A stretch of 64,000 nt of DNA from Paragemmobacter ruber (GCF_009908315.1 NZ_JAAATW010000004.1:240458-304457), one strand, 5' to 3'. Positions 54,677 to 64,000 are shown, counted from the stretch's first letter. The notes: generated from the sequence alone by a model not told the origin. Program-made: numbers and translations.

Positions 54677-55438
54677 TCAGATCACCCCTGCTTCGTCTTT
54701 GAGTTTCGCGATAAGTTCGTCGATGGAGCCGACCTTGACGCCGGCCTTGCGGCCTGCGGGTTCCACGGTCTTGACGACCGACAGGCGCGGCGCGACGTCC
54801 ACGCCGTAATCGGCGGGCGTCTTGGCGGCGAGCGGCTTGGCCTTGGCCTTCATGATGTTCGGCAGCGAGGCGTAGCGCGGTTCGTTCAGGCGCAGGTCCA
54901 CGGTGACGATGGCCGGCATCTTCACGGCGATGGTCTGCAGGCCGCCATCTACTTCGCGGGTCACTTTCGCGGTGTCGCCTTCGATGGCGAGTTCGGAGGC
55001 GAAGGTCGCCTGCGACCAGCCGAGGAGCGCCGACAGCATCTGGCCGGTGGCGTTCATGTCGTTGTCGATGGCCTGCTTGCCGCAGAGGACGAGGCCGGGG
55101 GCCTCTTCCTTGACCACGCCTGCGAGCAGTTTCGCCACGGCGAGGGGTTCGATGTCGGTGTGCACATCGGCGGTGGCTTCGATCAGAATGGCGCGGTCAG
55201 CGCCCATGGCGAGCGCGGTGCGCAGCGTTTCCTGCGCCTGCTTCACGCCGATGGAGACGACGACGACCTCCGTAGCGATGCCCTTTTCCTTCAGGCGGAT
55301 CGCCTCTTCCACGGCGATTTCGTCGAAGGGGTTCATCGACATCTTGACGTTGGCGAGATCGACGCCGGAACCGTCCGCCTTGACGCGGACCTTCACGTTG
55401 TAGTCGATCACACGTTTGACGGGCACGAGGACCTTCAT
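54677..55438 (-). CDS. etfB: Electron transfer flavoprotein subunit beta
   Basis: 253 residues. [20 protein letters not shown] at the start, [38 protein letters not shown] (AMP-binding region) and the ETF-beta signature around [20 protein letters not shown] are all present. It precedes etfA in the same transcript. It binds AMP and docks with dehydrogenases. Confidence 0.97.
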   Translation of the reverse strand: MKVLVPVKRVIDYNVKVRVKADGSGVDLANVKMSMNPFDEIAVEEAIRLKEKGIATEVVVVSIGVKQAQETLRTALAMGADRAILIEATADVHTDIEPLAVAKLLAGVVKEEAPGLVLCGKQAIDNDMNATGQMLSALLGWSQATFASELAIEGDTAKVTREVDGGLQTIAVKMPAIVTVDLRLNEPRYASLPNIMKAKAKPLAAKTPADYGVDVAPRLSVVKTVEPAGRKAGVKVGSIDELIAKLKDEAGVI

Positions 55439-55589
55439 CGCGTATCTCCTTTTGCCGGTCCGCGGGGGGCGGACCTATCCCAAGCTCTTGCAGCGTAAGT
55501 AGACCGTCCGCTGGCGTGGGAACAGACCAAATACGACAGCAAAGCGCGTCGGGACGTCGCGTTTTCTGGTCTGGGCGGTTTTGGGGGCC

Positions 55590-56168
55590 TCAGCCTTCGC
55601 GGGTCAGGCCGGGCACCCAGAGGACGTCATCCTTGCCGTCGTTGTTGGCGATGCGGCCTGCCACGAAGAACCAGTCCGACAGGCGGTTGAGGTATTTCAC
55701 AGCCTCGGGGTTGACCGATTCCATCGTCGCCAGTTCCACCGTGAGCCGTTCGGCGCGGCGGCAGATGGTGCGGCAGAGGTGCAGTTGCGCGGCAAGGGGC
55801 GATCCGCCGGGCAGGATGAAGCTGCGCAGGGGTTGCAGGCGGGTGTTCATCGCGTCGATCTCGCGCTCCAGCCGGAGGACCTGCGCCTCTTGCACGCGGA
55901 GGGGGGTGTAGGGGAGCGTGGCGTCAAGGTGCATGTCGGGGGTGCAGAGATCGGCGCCCAGATCGAAGAGATCGTTCGAGATGCGGGCGAGGGCCTTGTC
56001 CATCTCGGGGTCGGCATGCAGGCGGGCGAGGCCGACGGTGGCGTTGGTTTCATCCACGGTGCCATAGGCCGAGACGCGGGTGGCGTGCTTGGCCACGCGG
56101 GCGCCGTTGCCGAGGGCGGTTTCACCGGCGTCGCCGGTCTTGGTGTAGATTTTCGACAGGACGACCAT
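55590..56168 (-). CDS. Cob(I)alamin adenosyltransferase, PduO type
   Basis: 192 residues from the ATG at 56168. The N-terminal ATP-binding YTKTGDAGETALGNG, then VSAYGTVDETNATVGLARLH, FILPGGSPLAAQLHLCRTIC and the RRAER plus LNRLSDWFFVAGR ends mark the PduO/ATR family. It makes adenosylcobalamin, needed by ethylmalonyl-CoA and methylmalonyl-CoA mutases of the ethylmalonyl-CoA pathway. It follows the HIG1-like gene by two bases. A TTG two codons upstream overlaps that gene's stop. Confidence 0.94.
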   Translation of the reverse strand: MVVLSKIYTKTGDAGETALGNGARVAKHATRVSAYGTVDETNATVGLARLHADPEMDKALARISNDLFDLGADLCTPDMHLDATLPYTPLRVQEAQVLRLEREIDAMNTRLQPLRSFILPGGSPLAAQLHLCRTICRRAERLTVELATMESVNPEAVKYLNRLSDWFFVAGRIANNDGKDDVLWVPGLTREG

Positions 56169-56170
56169 GT

Positions 56171-56374
56171 TCAACCCCGTGATTGGAAATAGGCGAAGGC
56201 GACGATCAGCGCGACGGCCACGGCCTGCGCGATGATGCGGTAGCGCATGATGCGGTTGGCATGTTTGCGGTTGAAGTCACCGCCCTTGGCAAAGCCGCCG
56301 ATGCCGACCATCAGGATGGCCAGCACCGCCAGCGCAGCCACGGCGGCGATGATGAAGAGCGGGTCTGACAGCAT
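56171..56374 (-). CDS. Twin-transmembrane HIG1-domain protein
   Basis: 67 residues. Two membrane helices (LFIIAAVAALAVLAILMVGI and IIAQAVAVALIVAFAYF) are joined by a basic loop GGFAKGGDFNRKHANRIMRYR. The segment RYRIIAQ fits the R-x-R-x3-Q core of HIG1/Rcf proteins, which act on cytochrome c oxidase assembly in mitochondria and some alphaproteobacteria. It overlaps the adenosyltransferase unit, suggesting cotranscription, although the functional link is unclear. Confidence 0.85.
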   Translation of the reverse strand: MLSDPLFIIAAVAALAVLAILMVGIGGFAKGGDFNRKHANRIMRYRIIAQAVAVALIVAFAYFQSRG

Positions 56375-56480
56375 GGCATGTCCCTTCGTTGCTGGCGCCT
56401 GATGTAGCGGGGTTCGGCGGAAAGGCGAAAGGTCAATTTGGCCCGTGGGGGCGAAATGCCGCCCCCCGTCTGCGGCGCTT

Positions 56481-57305
56481 TCAGCCTTGGGCGATCACGC
56501 GGTCAAGAAGGCGCGTGGGCAAGAGGCGGCGGGCAAGGCCTGCGATATAGGTGGGGGTGGTGACGTAGTAGCGCGCCCGGGGGCGGGGGCTTTCCACCGC
56601 GTGGATCAGCTTGGCCGTGACGGCGGAGGCGGGCAGTTCGAAGCGGTCTTTCTTGAGTTGCGGTTTGTAGAGCCGGTCGCGCAGGGCTGCGTATTCGTCG
56701 CGGCGGGCGGAGTTTTCCCAGTCGATCCACTTTTCGAAATGCGGGATCGCGTTCTGGCGGATGCGGGTGGCGATGGGGCCGGGTTCGATCAGGATGACAT
56801 CGACCCCGGTTCCTTCCATTTCCAGACGCAGGACATCGGACAGGCCTTCCAGCGCGAATTTGGTGGAGACATAGGCGCCGCGCCATTTTGCCCCGACAAG
56901 GCCGAGGACCGAGGAGCAGTTGACGATGCGGCCCTGCCCCTGGGCGCGGAAGGTGGGGATCAGGCGGCGGGTCAGGTCGTGATAGCCGAAGAGGTTTGTT
57001 TCGAATATCTCGCGCAGGGCGCCGCGGGGCAGGTCTTCCACCGCGCCGGGGCAGGCGAAGGCGCCGTTGTTGAAGAGCGCGTCAAGTTTGCCGCCGGTGC
57101 GGGAGAGGGTTTCGGCGACGGCCGTTTCGAGGCTGGATTCGCTGGCGTGGTCGAGGGGGAAGCTTTCCAGCCCTTCGCCGATCAGGCGGTCGCAATCGCC
57201 CTCTTGGCGGCAGGTGGCGAAGACGCGCCAGCCGCGCGCCTTGAGGGCGTGAGCGGCATCGTAGCCGATGCCCGAAGAGCATCCGGTGATGAGGATGGAA
57301 CGCAT
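56481..57305 (-). CDS. Short-chain dehydrogenase/reductase
   Basis: 274 residues. The NAD(P)-binding motif TGCSSGIG spans residues 7-14; NNGAF is the NNAG-like motif, and the catalytic set is Ser in NCSSVLG with the Tyr/Lys of AYVSTK. It is a classical SDR. The arginine at the end of beta-2 (ATCRQEGD) favours NADP. The C-terminus (YYVTTPTYIAGLARRLLPTR) is typical of bacterial retinol-dehydrogenase-like SDRs. The substrate is unknown. Confidence 0.88.
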   Translation of the reverse strand: MRSILITGCSSGIGYDAAHALKARGWRVFATCRQEGDCDRLIGEGLESFPLDHASESSLETAVAETLSRTGGKLDALFNNGAFACPGAVEDLPRGALREIFETNLFGYHDLTRRLIPTFRAQGQGRIVNCSSVLGLVGAKWRGAYVSTKFALEGLSDVLRLEMEGTGVDVILIEPGPIATRIRQNAIPHFEKWIDWENSARRDEYAALRDRLYKPQLKKDRFELPASAVTAKLIHAVESPRPRARYYVTTPTYIAGLARRLLPTRLLDRVIAQG

Positions 57306-57386
57306 GTGCCTGCTGCCCGGTTGATTGTTCTGCCGATTTGTCTGCGATTTAGCGGCAGGGGCGGCGATTTGGCAATGGCGGGCGGG

Positions 57387-57932
57387 TCAATCCGCGGCGG
57401 GAAACAGGGTAAGGGTGGAGAGCGTCGGCGCCTCGGCCGAGATGAGGCGGCGGTGAACATAGCCGTCGATCCCGTCACCTTCGATGCGGATATGCACCCA
57501 ATCATCCTGTTCCGCGATCACCTGCACGATTTCGCCGCGTTCCAGACGCCCGATCACGGCGCCGTTGCGGCTGCCTGCGTCGCGGACATTTGCGGCATCG
57601 GCCGTGATGTATCGCAGGGTGACGGTGGGGTTGTTGAAATCGTTGAAGGCCGGTTCGGGGCTGGGTTCGGGTGTGGCCTCGGTCAGGCTGGCAGGCTGGA
57701 TGACGGCCTGATCGGGTGCAGGGAGGATGCGCAGCGTGTCGGACGGGGTGGCGGAGGCCTGTGTCAGGGGGGCGGGCGCGTCTGCGGTGGTGGGTTCGGC
57801 GGTGGTGTCAGCCGGGGCGAGCGCGATGTCATAGGCGCCGCGCAGACCCATGCGTTCCTGGCCGCGATCTTCGCCGCCGATCAAAAGCACCAGATAGAAA
57901 GCGCCGCCGAAGAAAAGCAGATAACGAAACAT
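57387..57932 (-). CDS. SH3-domain (SH3b) protein, membrane-anchored
   Basis: 181 residues from the ATG at 57932. One N-terminal helix (FRYLLFFGGAFYLVLLIGGE) is followed by an Ala/Pro/Thr-rich spacer (~35-100) and a bacterial SH3 domain (ANVRDAGSRNGAVIGRLERG, then EIVQVIAEQDDWVHIRIEGD and GIDGYVHRRLI). Such domains often bind peptidoglycan or metals in the envelope. It is upstream of and divergent from parC. The partner is unknown. Confidence 0.85.
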   Translation of the reverse strand: MFRYLLFFGGAFYLVLLIGGEDRGQERMGLRGAYDIALAPADTTAEPTTADAPAPLTQASATPSDTLRILPAPDQAVIQPASLTEATPEPSPEPAFNDFNNPTVTLRYITADAANVRDAGSRNGAVIGRLERGEIVQVIAEQDDWVHIRIEGDGIDGYVHRRLISAEAPTLSTLTLFPAAD

Positions 57933-58100
57933 CAGACACCCCTGATTCACCCACCTAATAACGGCTGCCATAGCATGGCTTTGCCTTGAGTCGGTGTGAA
58001 AATTTTGCCGTTTTCCCCCCTTCGGACCAATGTCTGATCGGCGCGGGGCGGGCTGAGGTTTCGGCTGGACCGAAGGCGCGGGGCGAATTACACAACATCC

Positions 58101-60404
58101 ATGTCCGACACGCCCGACACCCCCAAAATCGAGCCCGTATCCTTTTCCGAGCCGCTGAGCCGTGCCATCGGAGAGCGCTATCTGACCTATGCGCTGTCCA
58201 CCATCATGCACCGCGCCTTGCCCGATGCGCGGGACGGGTTGAAGCCGGTGCATCGGCGTATCCTCTATGCGATGCGGGAGTTGCGGCTGACGGCGACGGG
58301 GGGGTTCCGCAAATCGGCCAAGATTTCGGGCGATGTGATGGGGAACTATCACCCGCACGGGGATGCCGCGATATATGACGCGATGGCGCGTCTGGCGCAG
58401 GATTTCAACGTCCGTTACCCGCTCGTGGATGGGCAGGGGAATTTTGGCAATATCGACGGGGATAACCCTGCGGCGAGCCGCTATACCGAGGCGCGGCTGA
58501 CGGCGATTGCCGAGACGCTGATGGAAGGGCTGGCGGAGAACGCCGTGGACTTCCGCCCGAATTACGACGGCACGCTGGAAGAACCCGTGGTGATGCCGGC
58601 GGCGTTTCCGAACCTGCTGGCCAACGGGTCGAGCGGGATCGCCGTGGGGATGGCCACGAATATCCCGCCGCACAACCTTGATGAGTTGATCGGGGCCTGC
58701 CATGCGATGCTGGGCAATCCCGGCATTTCGGATGATGAACTGGTGGCCTTCGTGCCGGGGCCGGATTTCCCGACGGGCGGGGTTCTGGTGGAACCACGCG
58801 CGAATATCCTTGAGGCCTATCGCACGGGGCGCGGGGCGTTCCGGCTGCGCGCCAAGTGGGAGGTGGAGGATCTGGGCCGGGGGACGTGGCAGATCGTGGT
58901 CACGGAAATCCCCTATCAGGTGCAGAAATCCAAGCTGATCGAAAAGCTGGCGGAACTGATCCAGACCAAGAAAGTACCGCTTCTGGCCGATGTGCGGGAC
59001 GAGAGCGCCGATGACGTGCGCATCATTCTGGAACCCCGCGCGCGGACGGTGGAGGCGGATGTGCTGATGGGGGCGCTGTTCAAGAACAGCGATCTGGAGA
59101 TCCGCTTCAGCCTGAACATGAACGTGCTGATCGACGGGAAGGTGCCGAAGGTCTGTTCGTTGAAAGAGGTGCTTCGGGCCTTTCTGGACCATCGCCGCGA
59201 GGTCTTGCAGCGCCGGTCGCTGCACCGGATGGAGAAGATCGACCACCGGCTGGAGGTTCTGGAAGGCTTTATCATCGCCTTCCTGAATCTGGACCGGGTG
59301 ATCGACATCATCCGTTACGACGACGATCCCAAGCGCGCGCTGATGGCCGAGGACTGGTCAAAGGATCACAAGCGGGCGACGTCGGAGAAGGATTATGTCT
59401 CGCCCCCGCCGGGCGAGGGGGAACTGACGGAGCTTCAGGCCGAGTCCATCCTGAACATGCGGCTGCGGTCCTTGCGGCGGCTGGAGGAGATGGAACTGAT
59501 CCGCGAGCGGGACGCGCTGATGAAGGAGCGGGCCGATCTGGCGGATTTGCTGGAAAGCGACCGGCGCCAGTGGAAGCAGGTGGGCGTGGAGTTGGAGGCG
59601 ATCCGCAAGCAGTTCGGCAAGGACAGCCCGGGCGGCGCGCGGCGCACCACATTCGCCGAGATGGGCGATGTGGAGGATGTGCCCTTCGAGGCGATGATCG
59701 AGCGGGAACCCATCACGGTGATCTGTTCCAGGATGGGATGGATCCGCGCGATGAAGGGCCATGTCGCGCTGGATTCGGAGGTGAAGTTCAAGGACGGCGA
59801 CGAGGGGCGGTTCATCTTCCACGCCGAGACGACAGACAAGATCCTGCTCGTCGGGTCGAACGGGCGGTTCTACACGCTGCTGGGGGCGAACCTTCCGGGC
59901 GGGCGCGGGATGGGGGAACCCGTGCGCCTGATGGTCGATCTGCCGAACGAGGCAGAGATCGTGGATCTGATGATCTTCCGTCCGGGCGAGAAGCTTCTGG
60001 TGGCATCCACGGCGGGCGACGGGTTCGTGGTGCCGTCGGATGAGGTGCTGGCCCAGACGCGGGCGGGCAAGCAGGTGCTGACGGTGCGGGACGGGGTGAA
60101 GACCGCGCTCTGCCGCCGCGTGACCGGGGATTCGGTCGCGGTGGTGGGGGATAACCGCAAGCTGTTGGTGTTCCCGCTGGCCGAACTGCCCGAGATGGCC
60201 AAGGGCAAGGGCGTGCGGCTGCAGAAATACAAGGATGGCGGTCTGTCGGATGCGGCGACATTCACGCTGGCCGATGGGCTTTCTTGGAAAGACCCGGCCG
60301 GGCGGACGCGGACCGAGGCCGACCTGACCGAGTGGCAGGGGCCGCGCGCCGGTGCGGGCAAGATGGCGCCGCGCGGATTTCCACGGGACAATAGATTCAA
60401 CTGA
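58101..60404 (+). CDS. parC: DNA topoisomerase IV subunit A
   Basis: 767 residues. The winged-helix active-site domain has catalytic Y128 ([10 protein letters not shown]) and the [16 protein letters not shown]. The tower and coiled-coil follow, and the C-terminal beta-pinwheel includes the ParC-type box [20 protein letters not shown]. It decatenates daughter chromosomes with ParE, which is not in the window. At positions matching E. coli ParC S80 and E84 it has A89 and D93. Confidence 0.95.
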   Translation: MSDTPDTPKIEPVSFSEPLSRAIGERYLTYALSTIMHRALPDARDGLKPVHRRILYAMRELRLTATGGFRKSAKISGDVMGNYHPHGDAAIYDAMARLAQDFNVRYPLVDGQGNFGNIDGDNPAASRYTEARLTAIAETLMEGLAENAVDFRPNYDGTLEEPVVMPAAFPNLLANGSSGIAVGMATNIPPHNLDELIGACHAMLGNPGISDDELVAFVPGPDFPTGGVLVEPRANILEAYRTGRGAFRLRAKWEVEDLGRGTWQIVVTEIPYQVQKSKLIEKLAELIQTKKVPLLADVRDESADDVRIILEPRARTVEADVLMGALFKNSDLEIRFSLNMNVLIDGKVPKVCSLKEVLRAFLDHRREVLQRRSLHRMEKIDHRLEVLEGFIIAFLNLDRVIDIIRYDDDPKRALMAEDWSKDHKRATSEKDYVSPPPGEGELTELQAESILNMRLRSLRRLEEMELIRERDALMKERADLADLLESDRRQWKQVGVELEAIRKQFGKDSPGGARRTTFAEMGDVEDVPFEAMIEREPITVICSRMGWIRAMKGHVALDSEVKFKDGDEGRFIFHAETTDKILLVGSNGRFYTLLGANLPGGRGMGEPVRLMVDLPNEAEIVDLMIFRPGEKLLVASTAGDGFVVPSDEVLAQTRAGKQVLTVRDGVKTALCRRVTGDSVAVVGDNRKLLVFPLAELPEMAKGKGVRLQKYKDGGLSDAATFTLADGLSWKDPAGRTRTEADLTEWQGPRAGAGKMAPRGFPRDNRFN

Positions 60405-60425
60405 CCGTTTTAAAAGGATGATTTC

Positions 60426-61622
60426 ATGCAGCCACCCGCCAGATCCGATTTATGGGCCGAGTATCGGGGGGATGCGGCGAAGCTGTTCCCGCTGGCCTTG
60501 GGCGTGGGTGTGCTGGGGCTGATCACGCTGGGGATCTATCGGTTCTGGGGCAAGGCGCGCATCCGGAGGCATGTCTGGGGCAAGCTGCGCGTGGGGGATG
60601 ATGCGCTGGAATTCACCGGCACGGGGCTGGAGATGTTTCTGGGCTTCCTGATGGCCGTGGTGATGCTGGCGGTCTATCTGGCGGTGGTGCAGCTGATCCT
60701 GTTTTCGGTCGGGATCCGTTTCGTGTTTGATCCGCAGAACGAGATGGAGGAGCTGGCGCAGGCGGTGTCGATCCTGCTGTCCTTCGTGGCGGTGCTGCCC
60801 TTGATGATCTTTGCCGCCTATCGGTCGCGCCGTTACAAGCTGGCACGGACGCGGTTCCGGGGCATCCGGTTCGGGATGGAGAAGGCGGCATCGGGCTATG
60901 TCGTCCGGGCGCTGGGCTATCTTGTGCTGACGGTGCTGACGCTGGGGCTGCTCTGGCCGCTGATGACCTTCCGGCTGGAGGCCTACATGACCGGGCGGAC
61001 TTGGTATGGCGGGGCGCGGTTCCGGCAGGGCGGAAGCTGGACGGGGCTCTATCCGGCCTATCTGCACGTGATCTGGGGCATGGTGCTGATCGGGCTGGCG
61101 GTGCTGGTGGGGATCGGCGGAAGCCCGGGTGTCGCGACGTTTCTGGTGGTGGCCGGCACGATCTGGGGGCTGATCGGGCTGGTGGTCTATCGGGTGCGGG
61201 CCTTTGCCTACCTTATGTCGCACAAGGAGATGGAAGGGGGCCTTGGCTTCTGGGCCACGCCGCGGGTGGGGGCGGTCATCTGGACCTATGTCAAGGGGGC
61301 GCTGATCGTGGCGCTTCTGGGGGGGATCGCGTCGGGCGTGATCTTTGCGCCGGTGGCTTCGCTGGCGGTGGGGATCGAGGAGGCGTCGGAACTGGTGCAA
61401 CTTGAATTCGCGGTGCTGGGCGTGGTGGCCTATCTCTTGCTGCTGACGGTGTTCGGGGCCCTGTCGCTGGTGTTCATCAGCCAGCCGATCCTTGCGCATT
61501 TCGTGAACAGCGTGATGGTGACGGGCGCCGAGGCGCTGGATTCGGTGCGCCAGCGGGTGGCCGATGGCGGGGCCGATGCGGAAGGTCTGGCCGATGCGCT
61601 GGACATGGGCGGGGCGTTCTGA
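60426..61622 (+). CDS. DUF898 (YjgN-like) membrane protein
   Basis: 398 residues with about 8 membrane helices in two similar halves. LGLITLGIYRFWGKARIRRH is the DUF898 signature, and ARTRFRGIRFGMEKAASGYV with TLGLLWPLMTFRLEAYMTGR is its second conserved block. Function is unknown. It overlaps the M48 protease gene by one base, so they are coexpressed. The C-terminus is a soluble Ala/Asp-rich tail. Confidence 0.9.
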   Translation: MQPPARSDLWAEYRGDAAKLFPLALGVGVLGLITLGIYRFWGKARIRRHVWGKLRVGDDALEFTGTGLEMFLGFLMAVVMLAVYLAVVQLILFSVGIRFVFDPQNEMEELAQAVSILLSFVAVLPLMIFAAYRSRRYKLARTRFRGIRFGMEKAASGYVVRALGYLVLTVLTLGLLWPLMTFRLEAYMTGRTWYGGARFRQGGSWTGLYPAYLHVIWGMVLIGLAVLVGIGGSPGVATFLVVAGTIWGLIGLVVYRVRAFAYLMSHKEMEGGLGFWATPRVGAVIWTYVKGALIVALLGGIASGVIFAPVASLAVGIEEASELVQLEFAVLGVVAYLLLLTVFGALSLVFISQPILAHFVNSVMVTGAEALDSVRQRVADGGADAEGLADALDMGGAF

Positions 61623-62701
61623 TGCTGCCCGCGCCGGAGGACGCCATCTGGTTCGACGGGATCAGCGCGCGGCGGCAGCCGGTGGTGGTGGAGGTGTCGC
61701 CCGATCTGGCGGCGCTGCGCTTTGGCGGGCAGGTCTGGCCGGTGGCGCGGCTGCGGCGGATCGACGGCGACGGGCTGGTGCTGGCGCAGCTGGTGGATGG
61801 CGGGGACGAGTTGCCGCATGATCCGGCGCGGCTCTTGCTGGCGGAGGGCGCGCTGGCGGCCTGGGTGCGGGCGCGGGCGCCGCAGCTGGAGCGGCGCGAC
61901 CTGCGGCGTGGCACGGGGGCCAAGATCGCGGGCCGGGTGGCGCTGGCGGCGGCGGCGCTGGGGTTGATCCTGTTTGTGTTCCTGCCGCGAATTTCGGACC
62001 TTTTGGCTGATCAGTTGCCGATGGAGCAGGAGGTGGCCTTCGGTCAGGCCGTGATGGGGCAGATCGAGAGCTTCCTCGGGGAGGATCGCGCCCTGACCTG
62101 CACCGCGCCCGAGGGGGTGGCGGCACTGGAGAAGATGGAGCGGCGCCTGACCGAGGGGCAGGGGCTGACCTATGACATTGAGTTGCGGGTGTTCGATCAT
62201 GAGATGCTGAACGCCTTTGCCGCGCCGGGCGGGCAGGTTGTGATCCTGCGCGGGCTGCTGGACGAGGCGCAGAGCGCCGAAGAGGTGGCGGGCGTTCTGG
62301 CGCATGAGATCGGCCATGTGGAGGCGCGCGATCCCACCCGGCTGGCCTTTCGTTCGGCAGGATCGGCCGGGATCATCGCGTTGGTTCTGGGCGATGTGAC
62401 GGGGGGCACGGTGATCGGGCTTTTGGGCGATCACATGCTGAGCGCGTCCTATACCCGCGAGGCAGAGGCTGCGGCGGATGCCTTTGCCTTCGATCTGTTG
62501 CAGCGGACGGGGATCGGGACGGAAGGGCTGGCCACGTTTTTTGAGCGGATCGCCGGCATGGGGATGGAGGTGCCCGAGATCCTTGCCACCCATCCCGACA
62601 GCGGCAACCGGGCCGAGGCGGCGCGCAGGGCCGCGGGGGCGGCGGCGGCGCCTGTCTTGACCGATGCGGAGTGGCAGGCGCTGCGCCGTATCTGCGGCTG
62701 A
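61622..62701 (+). CDS. M48-family zinc metallopeptidase
   Basis: 359 residues. A soluble N-terminal domain (1-95), one membrane helix (VALAAAALGLILFVFLPRIS), then the peptidase domain with H228-E229-x-x-H232 (LAHEIGHVEARDP) and the third ligand region SYTREAEAAADAFAFDLL. FAAPGGQVVILRGLL precedes the active site, as in Oma1/BepA-like enzymes. It is likely a periplasmic or membrane-associated quality-control protease. It is coupled to the DUF898 membrane protein. Confidence 0.92.
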   Translation: MLPAPEDAIWFDGISARRQPVVVEVSPDLAALRFGGQVWPVARLRRIDGDGLVLAQLVDGGDELPHDPARLLLAEGALAAWVRARAPQLERRDLRRGTGAKIAGRVALAAAALGLILFVFLPRISDLLADQLPMEQEVAFGQAVMGQIESFLGEDRALTCTAPEGVAALEKMERRLTEGQGLTYDIELRVFDHEMLNAFAAPGGQVVILRGLLDEAQSAEEVAGVLAHEIGHVEARDPTRLAFRSAGSAGIIALVLGDVTGGTVIGLLGDHMLSASYTREAEAAADAFAFDLLQRTGIGTEGLATFFERIAGMGMEVPEILATHPDSGNRAEAARRAAGAAAAPVLTDAEWQALRRICG

Positions 62702-63080
62702 GAACCGTCCGCGACAAGCAAAACACCGTCGCGGACGCACTCGTTACAGCACACGAACGGAAGGAGGCCGCCAAGGTGCCCGTTCCATTCACAGGGCAAT
62801 CTATTCCTATCTGCACGAATCGCAACTTATCGTTGTGCGACATTTGTTCATGATTTTCGGCTGTGCCAAAACTATCGCTTTGGTGCGGTAGGACGCATGG
62901 ACGGCAAGCGGGATGCGGACGGGCCGGAGTTGGCGGGGCGGCTGTGAATTGGGCGGCTGTGGATTGGGCGGGAGTTGGCAGCGGGATGCGCTGCGGCATG
63001 GGCAACCGTTGCGTGGCGGCCCTGCAACGGATATCGGAAGGGGAACCGGCCCCCGGGGGCCATGACTGACGGGAGACCCC
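62702..63080. other. 379-base intergenic region before the lipoprotein gene
   Basis: No gene is supported. It has an AT-richer stretch (62790-62880) that could hold a promoter. Short direct repeats built on GGCGGCTGTG.ATTGGGC lie near 62938-62975. A GC hairpin (GCCCCCGGGGGCC type) lies at 63049-63063, just before the next start. Confidence 0.5.
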
Positions 63081-63665
63081 ATGCCGAGCCTTCGTTGCCT
63101 TGCCCTGATCCTTGGGGTTGCCGTTCTGGCCTCCTGTGGCCGGAACGATCTGGAAGAGCCGCCGGTGCCGTTGGGCGATTTCGCGCTCGGGCTGAATATC
63201 GTGGTGGCGGACAACGTCCAGAAGGTGCCGATTTCGCGCGAGGCTTCGGTCGAGGAGTGGGAGGCGGTCATGAAGAAGGCCGTCGAGGACCGGTTCGGGC
63301 GGTATCAGGGGCCGAAGCTGTACAATATCGGCATCTCGGTCGATGGCTATGCGCTGGCGCCGCCGGGTATTCCGGTGGTGGCGGCGCCCAAGTCGGTGCT
63401 GGTGATCACGGCCAATGTCTGGGATGACGCGGCAGAACTGAAGCTGAACGAAGAGGGCAAGCAGATCACCGTGTTCGAAAGCCTGTCGGGCGAGACGGTG
63501 ATCGGCACCGGCCTGACGCGGAACCGCAAGGAGCAGATGGAAGCGCTGTCCTACAACGCGGTGAAGCGGGTGGAGGAATGGTTCCTGCAGAACCCCGAAT
63601 GGTTCGGCCTGCCGCCGCGCGACCCGCCGCCCGAAGGGACGGCGCGCGCCGCGGGCGACCGCTGA
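63081..63665 (+). CDS. Hypothetical lipoprotein
   Basis: 194 residues with a clear lipobox (LASC) in the signal peptide, so it is likely anchored at the outer or inner membrane. The mature part has FALGLNIVVADNVQKVPISR, EEWEAVMKKAVEDRFGRYQG and LYNIGISVDGYALAPPGIPV, then NEEGKQITVFESLSGETVIG, suggesting a compact alpha/beta domain of unknown family. The tail is proline-rich (GLPPRDPPPEGTARAAG). It precedes tuf with a promoter between. Confidence 0.8.
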   Translation: MPSLRCLALILGVAVLASCGRNDLEEPPVPLGDFALGLNIVVADNVQKVPISREASVEEWEAVMKKAVEDRFGRYQGPKLYNIGISVDGYALAPPGIPVVAAPKSVLVITANVWDDAAELKLNEEGKQITVFESLSGETVIGTGLTRNRKEQMEALSYNAVKRVEEWFLQNPEWFGLPPRDPPPEGTARAAGDR

Positions 63666-63735
63666 GCGGCGGCTGGCGCATTTGGGCGGGCGCGGTGGCG
63701 CTTTGATGCTGCCGTGCGAAAGCTGCCGTTCCCGC

Positions 63736-63764
63736 TTGATTTTCCCTCGAGGGCGGCTTAATTC
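63736..63764 (+). promoter_or_regulatory. Likely sigma-70 promoter of tuf
   Basis: TTGATT at 63736-63741 and TAATTC at 63759-63764 are separated by 17 bases, about 55 bases before the tuf start. The -10 falls in the loop of a GC hairpin with arms GGGCGGC and GCCGCCC. It could be a strong constitutive promoter; the hairpin role is unknown. Confidence 0.6.
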
Positions 63765-63819
63765 GCCGCCCGTGTAGCACAGGGCCGTCTCCGGCCCCCC
63801 AATCCGAAGGCCCGAAGAC

Positions 63820-64000
63820 ATGGCAAAGGCAAAGTTTGAACGGACGAAACCGCACGTCAACATTGGCACGATCGGCCACGTTGACCACGGCAAGACGACG
63901 CTGACGGCGGCGATCACGAAGTATTTCGGCGAATTCCGCGCCTATGACCAGATTGACGGTGCGCCGGAAGAGCGTGCGCGCGGGATCACGATTTCGACCG
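63820..64000 (+). CDS. tuf: Elongation factor Tu, N-terminal part (cut by window edge)
   Basis: About 60 residues visible, from [20 protein letters not shown]. The P-loop [10 protein letters not shown] and the switch I start [12 protein letters not shown] are exact for EF-Tu. It delivers aminoacyl-tRNA to the ribosome. The rest of the gene lies beyond the window. Confidence 0.98.
   Translation, partial: MAKAKFERTKPHVNIGTIGHVDHGKTTLTAAITKYFGEFRAYDQIDGAPEERARGITIST

Overview
The window is a 64 kb stretch of GC-rich, densely coding chromosome. It looks like a member of the Rhodobacterales (family Rhodobacteraceae, close to Rhodobacter, Gemmobacter or Tabrizicola). Pointers are a methylsuccinyl-CoA dehydrogenase of the ethylmalonyl-CoA pathway, a divergent pckA / chvI-chvG pair leading into hprK-rapZ-EIIA-HPr, a direct-repeat LexA box (GTTC-N7-GTTC), Hint-domain and DUF6473 proteins, a HIG1-type twin-transmembrane protein, and families of short intergenic palindromes. 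No phage, insertion sequence, CRISPR array, rRNA or tRNA was recognised. The window is mostly housekeeping sequence with a few odd accessory spots.

Layout. 1-9.9 kb: a cut-off ParE/ParD toxin-antitoxin pair, rlmN, a CPA2-type antiporter without its usual C-terminal RCK domain, a YcaQ-like glycosylase, an MltB-type transglycosylase, RNase R, and a GNAT gene with dapE. 10-13.9 kb is the main accessory region: a secreted choice-of-anchor-L/Hint protein, then a second Hint-like protein that has lost both catalytic residues, then a gene broken by two frameshifts. 14-19.8 kb: dapD, a LOG-family protein, a CcdA-like antitoxin remnant, a solitary SOS-controlled dnaE2 lacking its C-terminal OB region, a RidA-like protein and a pterin dehydratase.

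19.9-31.8 kb: a FemAB-like acyltransferase, a phosphodiesterase and RidA; a type I secretion ABC/adaptor pair; mlaA-mlaC; a bifunctional penicillin-binding protein; and glnK-amtB. 31.9-44.3 kb: an unknown membrane-anchored protein, an aminotransferase with a mercaptopyruvate sulfurtransferase, smpB / EamA transporter / dapA, a soluble lytic transglycosylase, an MFS transporter, mcd and a TauE/SafE permease. 44.4-51.7 kb: pckA diverging from chvI-chvG-hprK-rapZ-EIIA-HPr and an acyltransferase. This links acid/envelope sensing, PTS-type regulation and gluconeogenesis.

51.8-64 kb: hbd, a DUF6473 protein, etfA/etfB, a cobalamin adenosyltransferase with the HIG1 protein, an SDR, an SH3 protein, parC, a DUF898 membrane protein with an M48 protease, a lipoprotein and the start of tuf. 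mcd, hbd, etfAB, the B12 adenosyltransferase and pckA together fit acetyl-CoA assimilation through the ethylmalonyl-CoA route and gluconeogenesis. dapA, dapD and dapE, two lytic transglycosylases and the PBP give the window a cell-wall theme. The most unusual signals are the paired catalytic and degenerate Hint proteins, the truncated dnaE2 with its -10 box inside the LexA site, the doubly frameshifted gene, and several families of repeated intergenic hairpins. All names come from reading motifs and overall sequence character; no database search was run.
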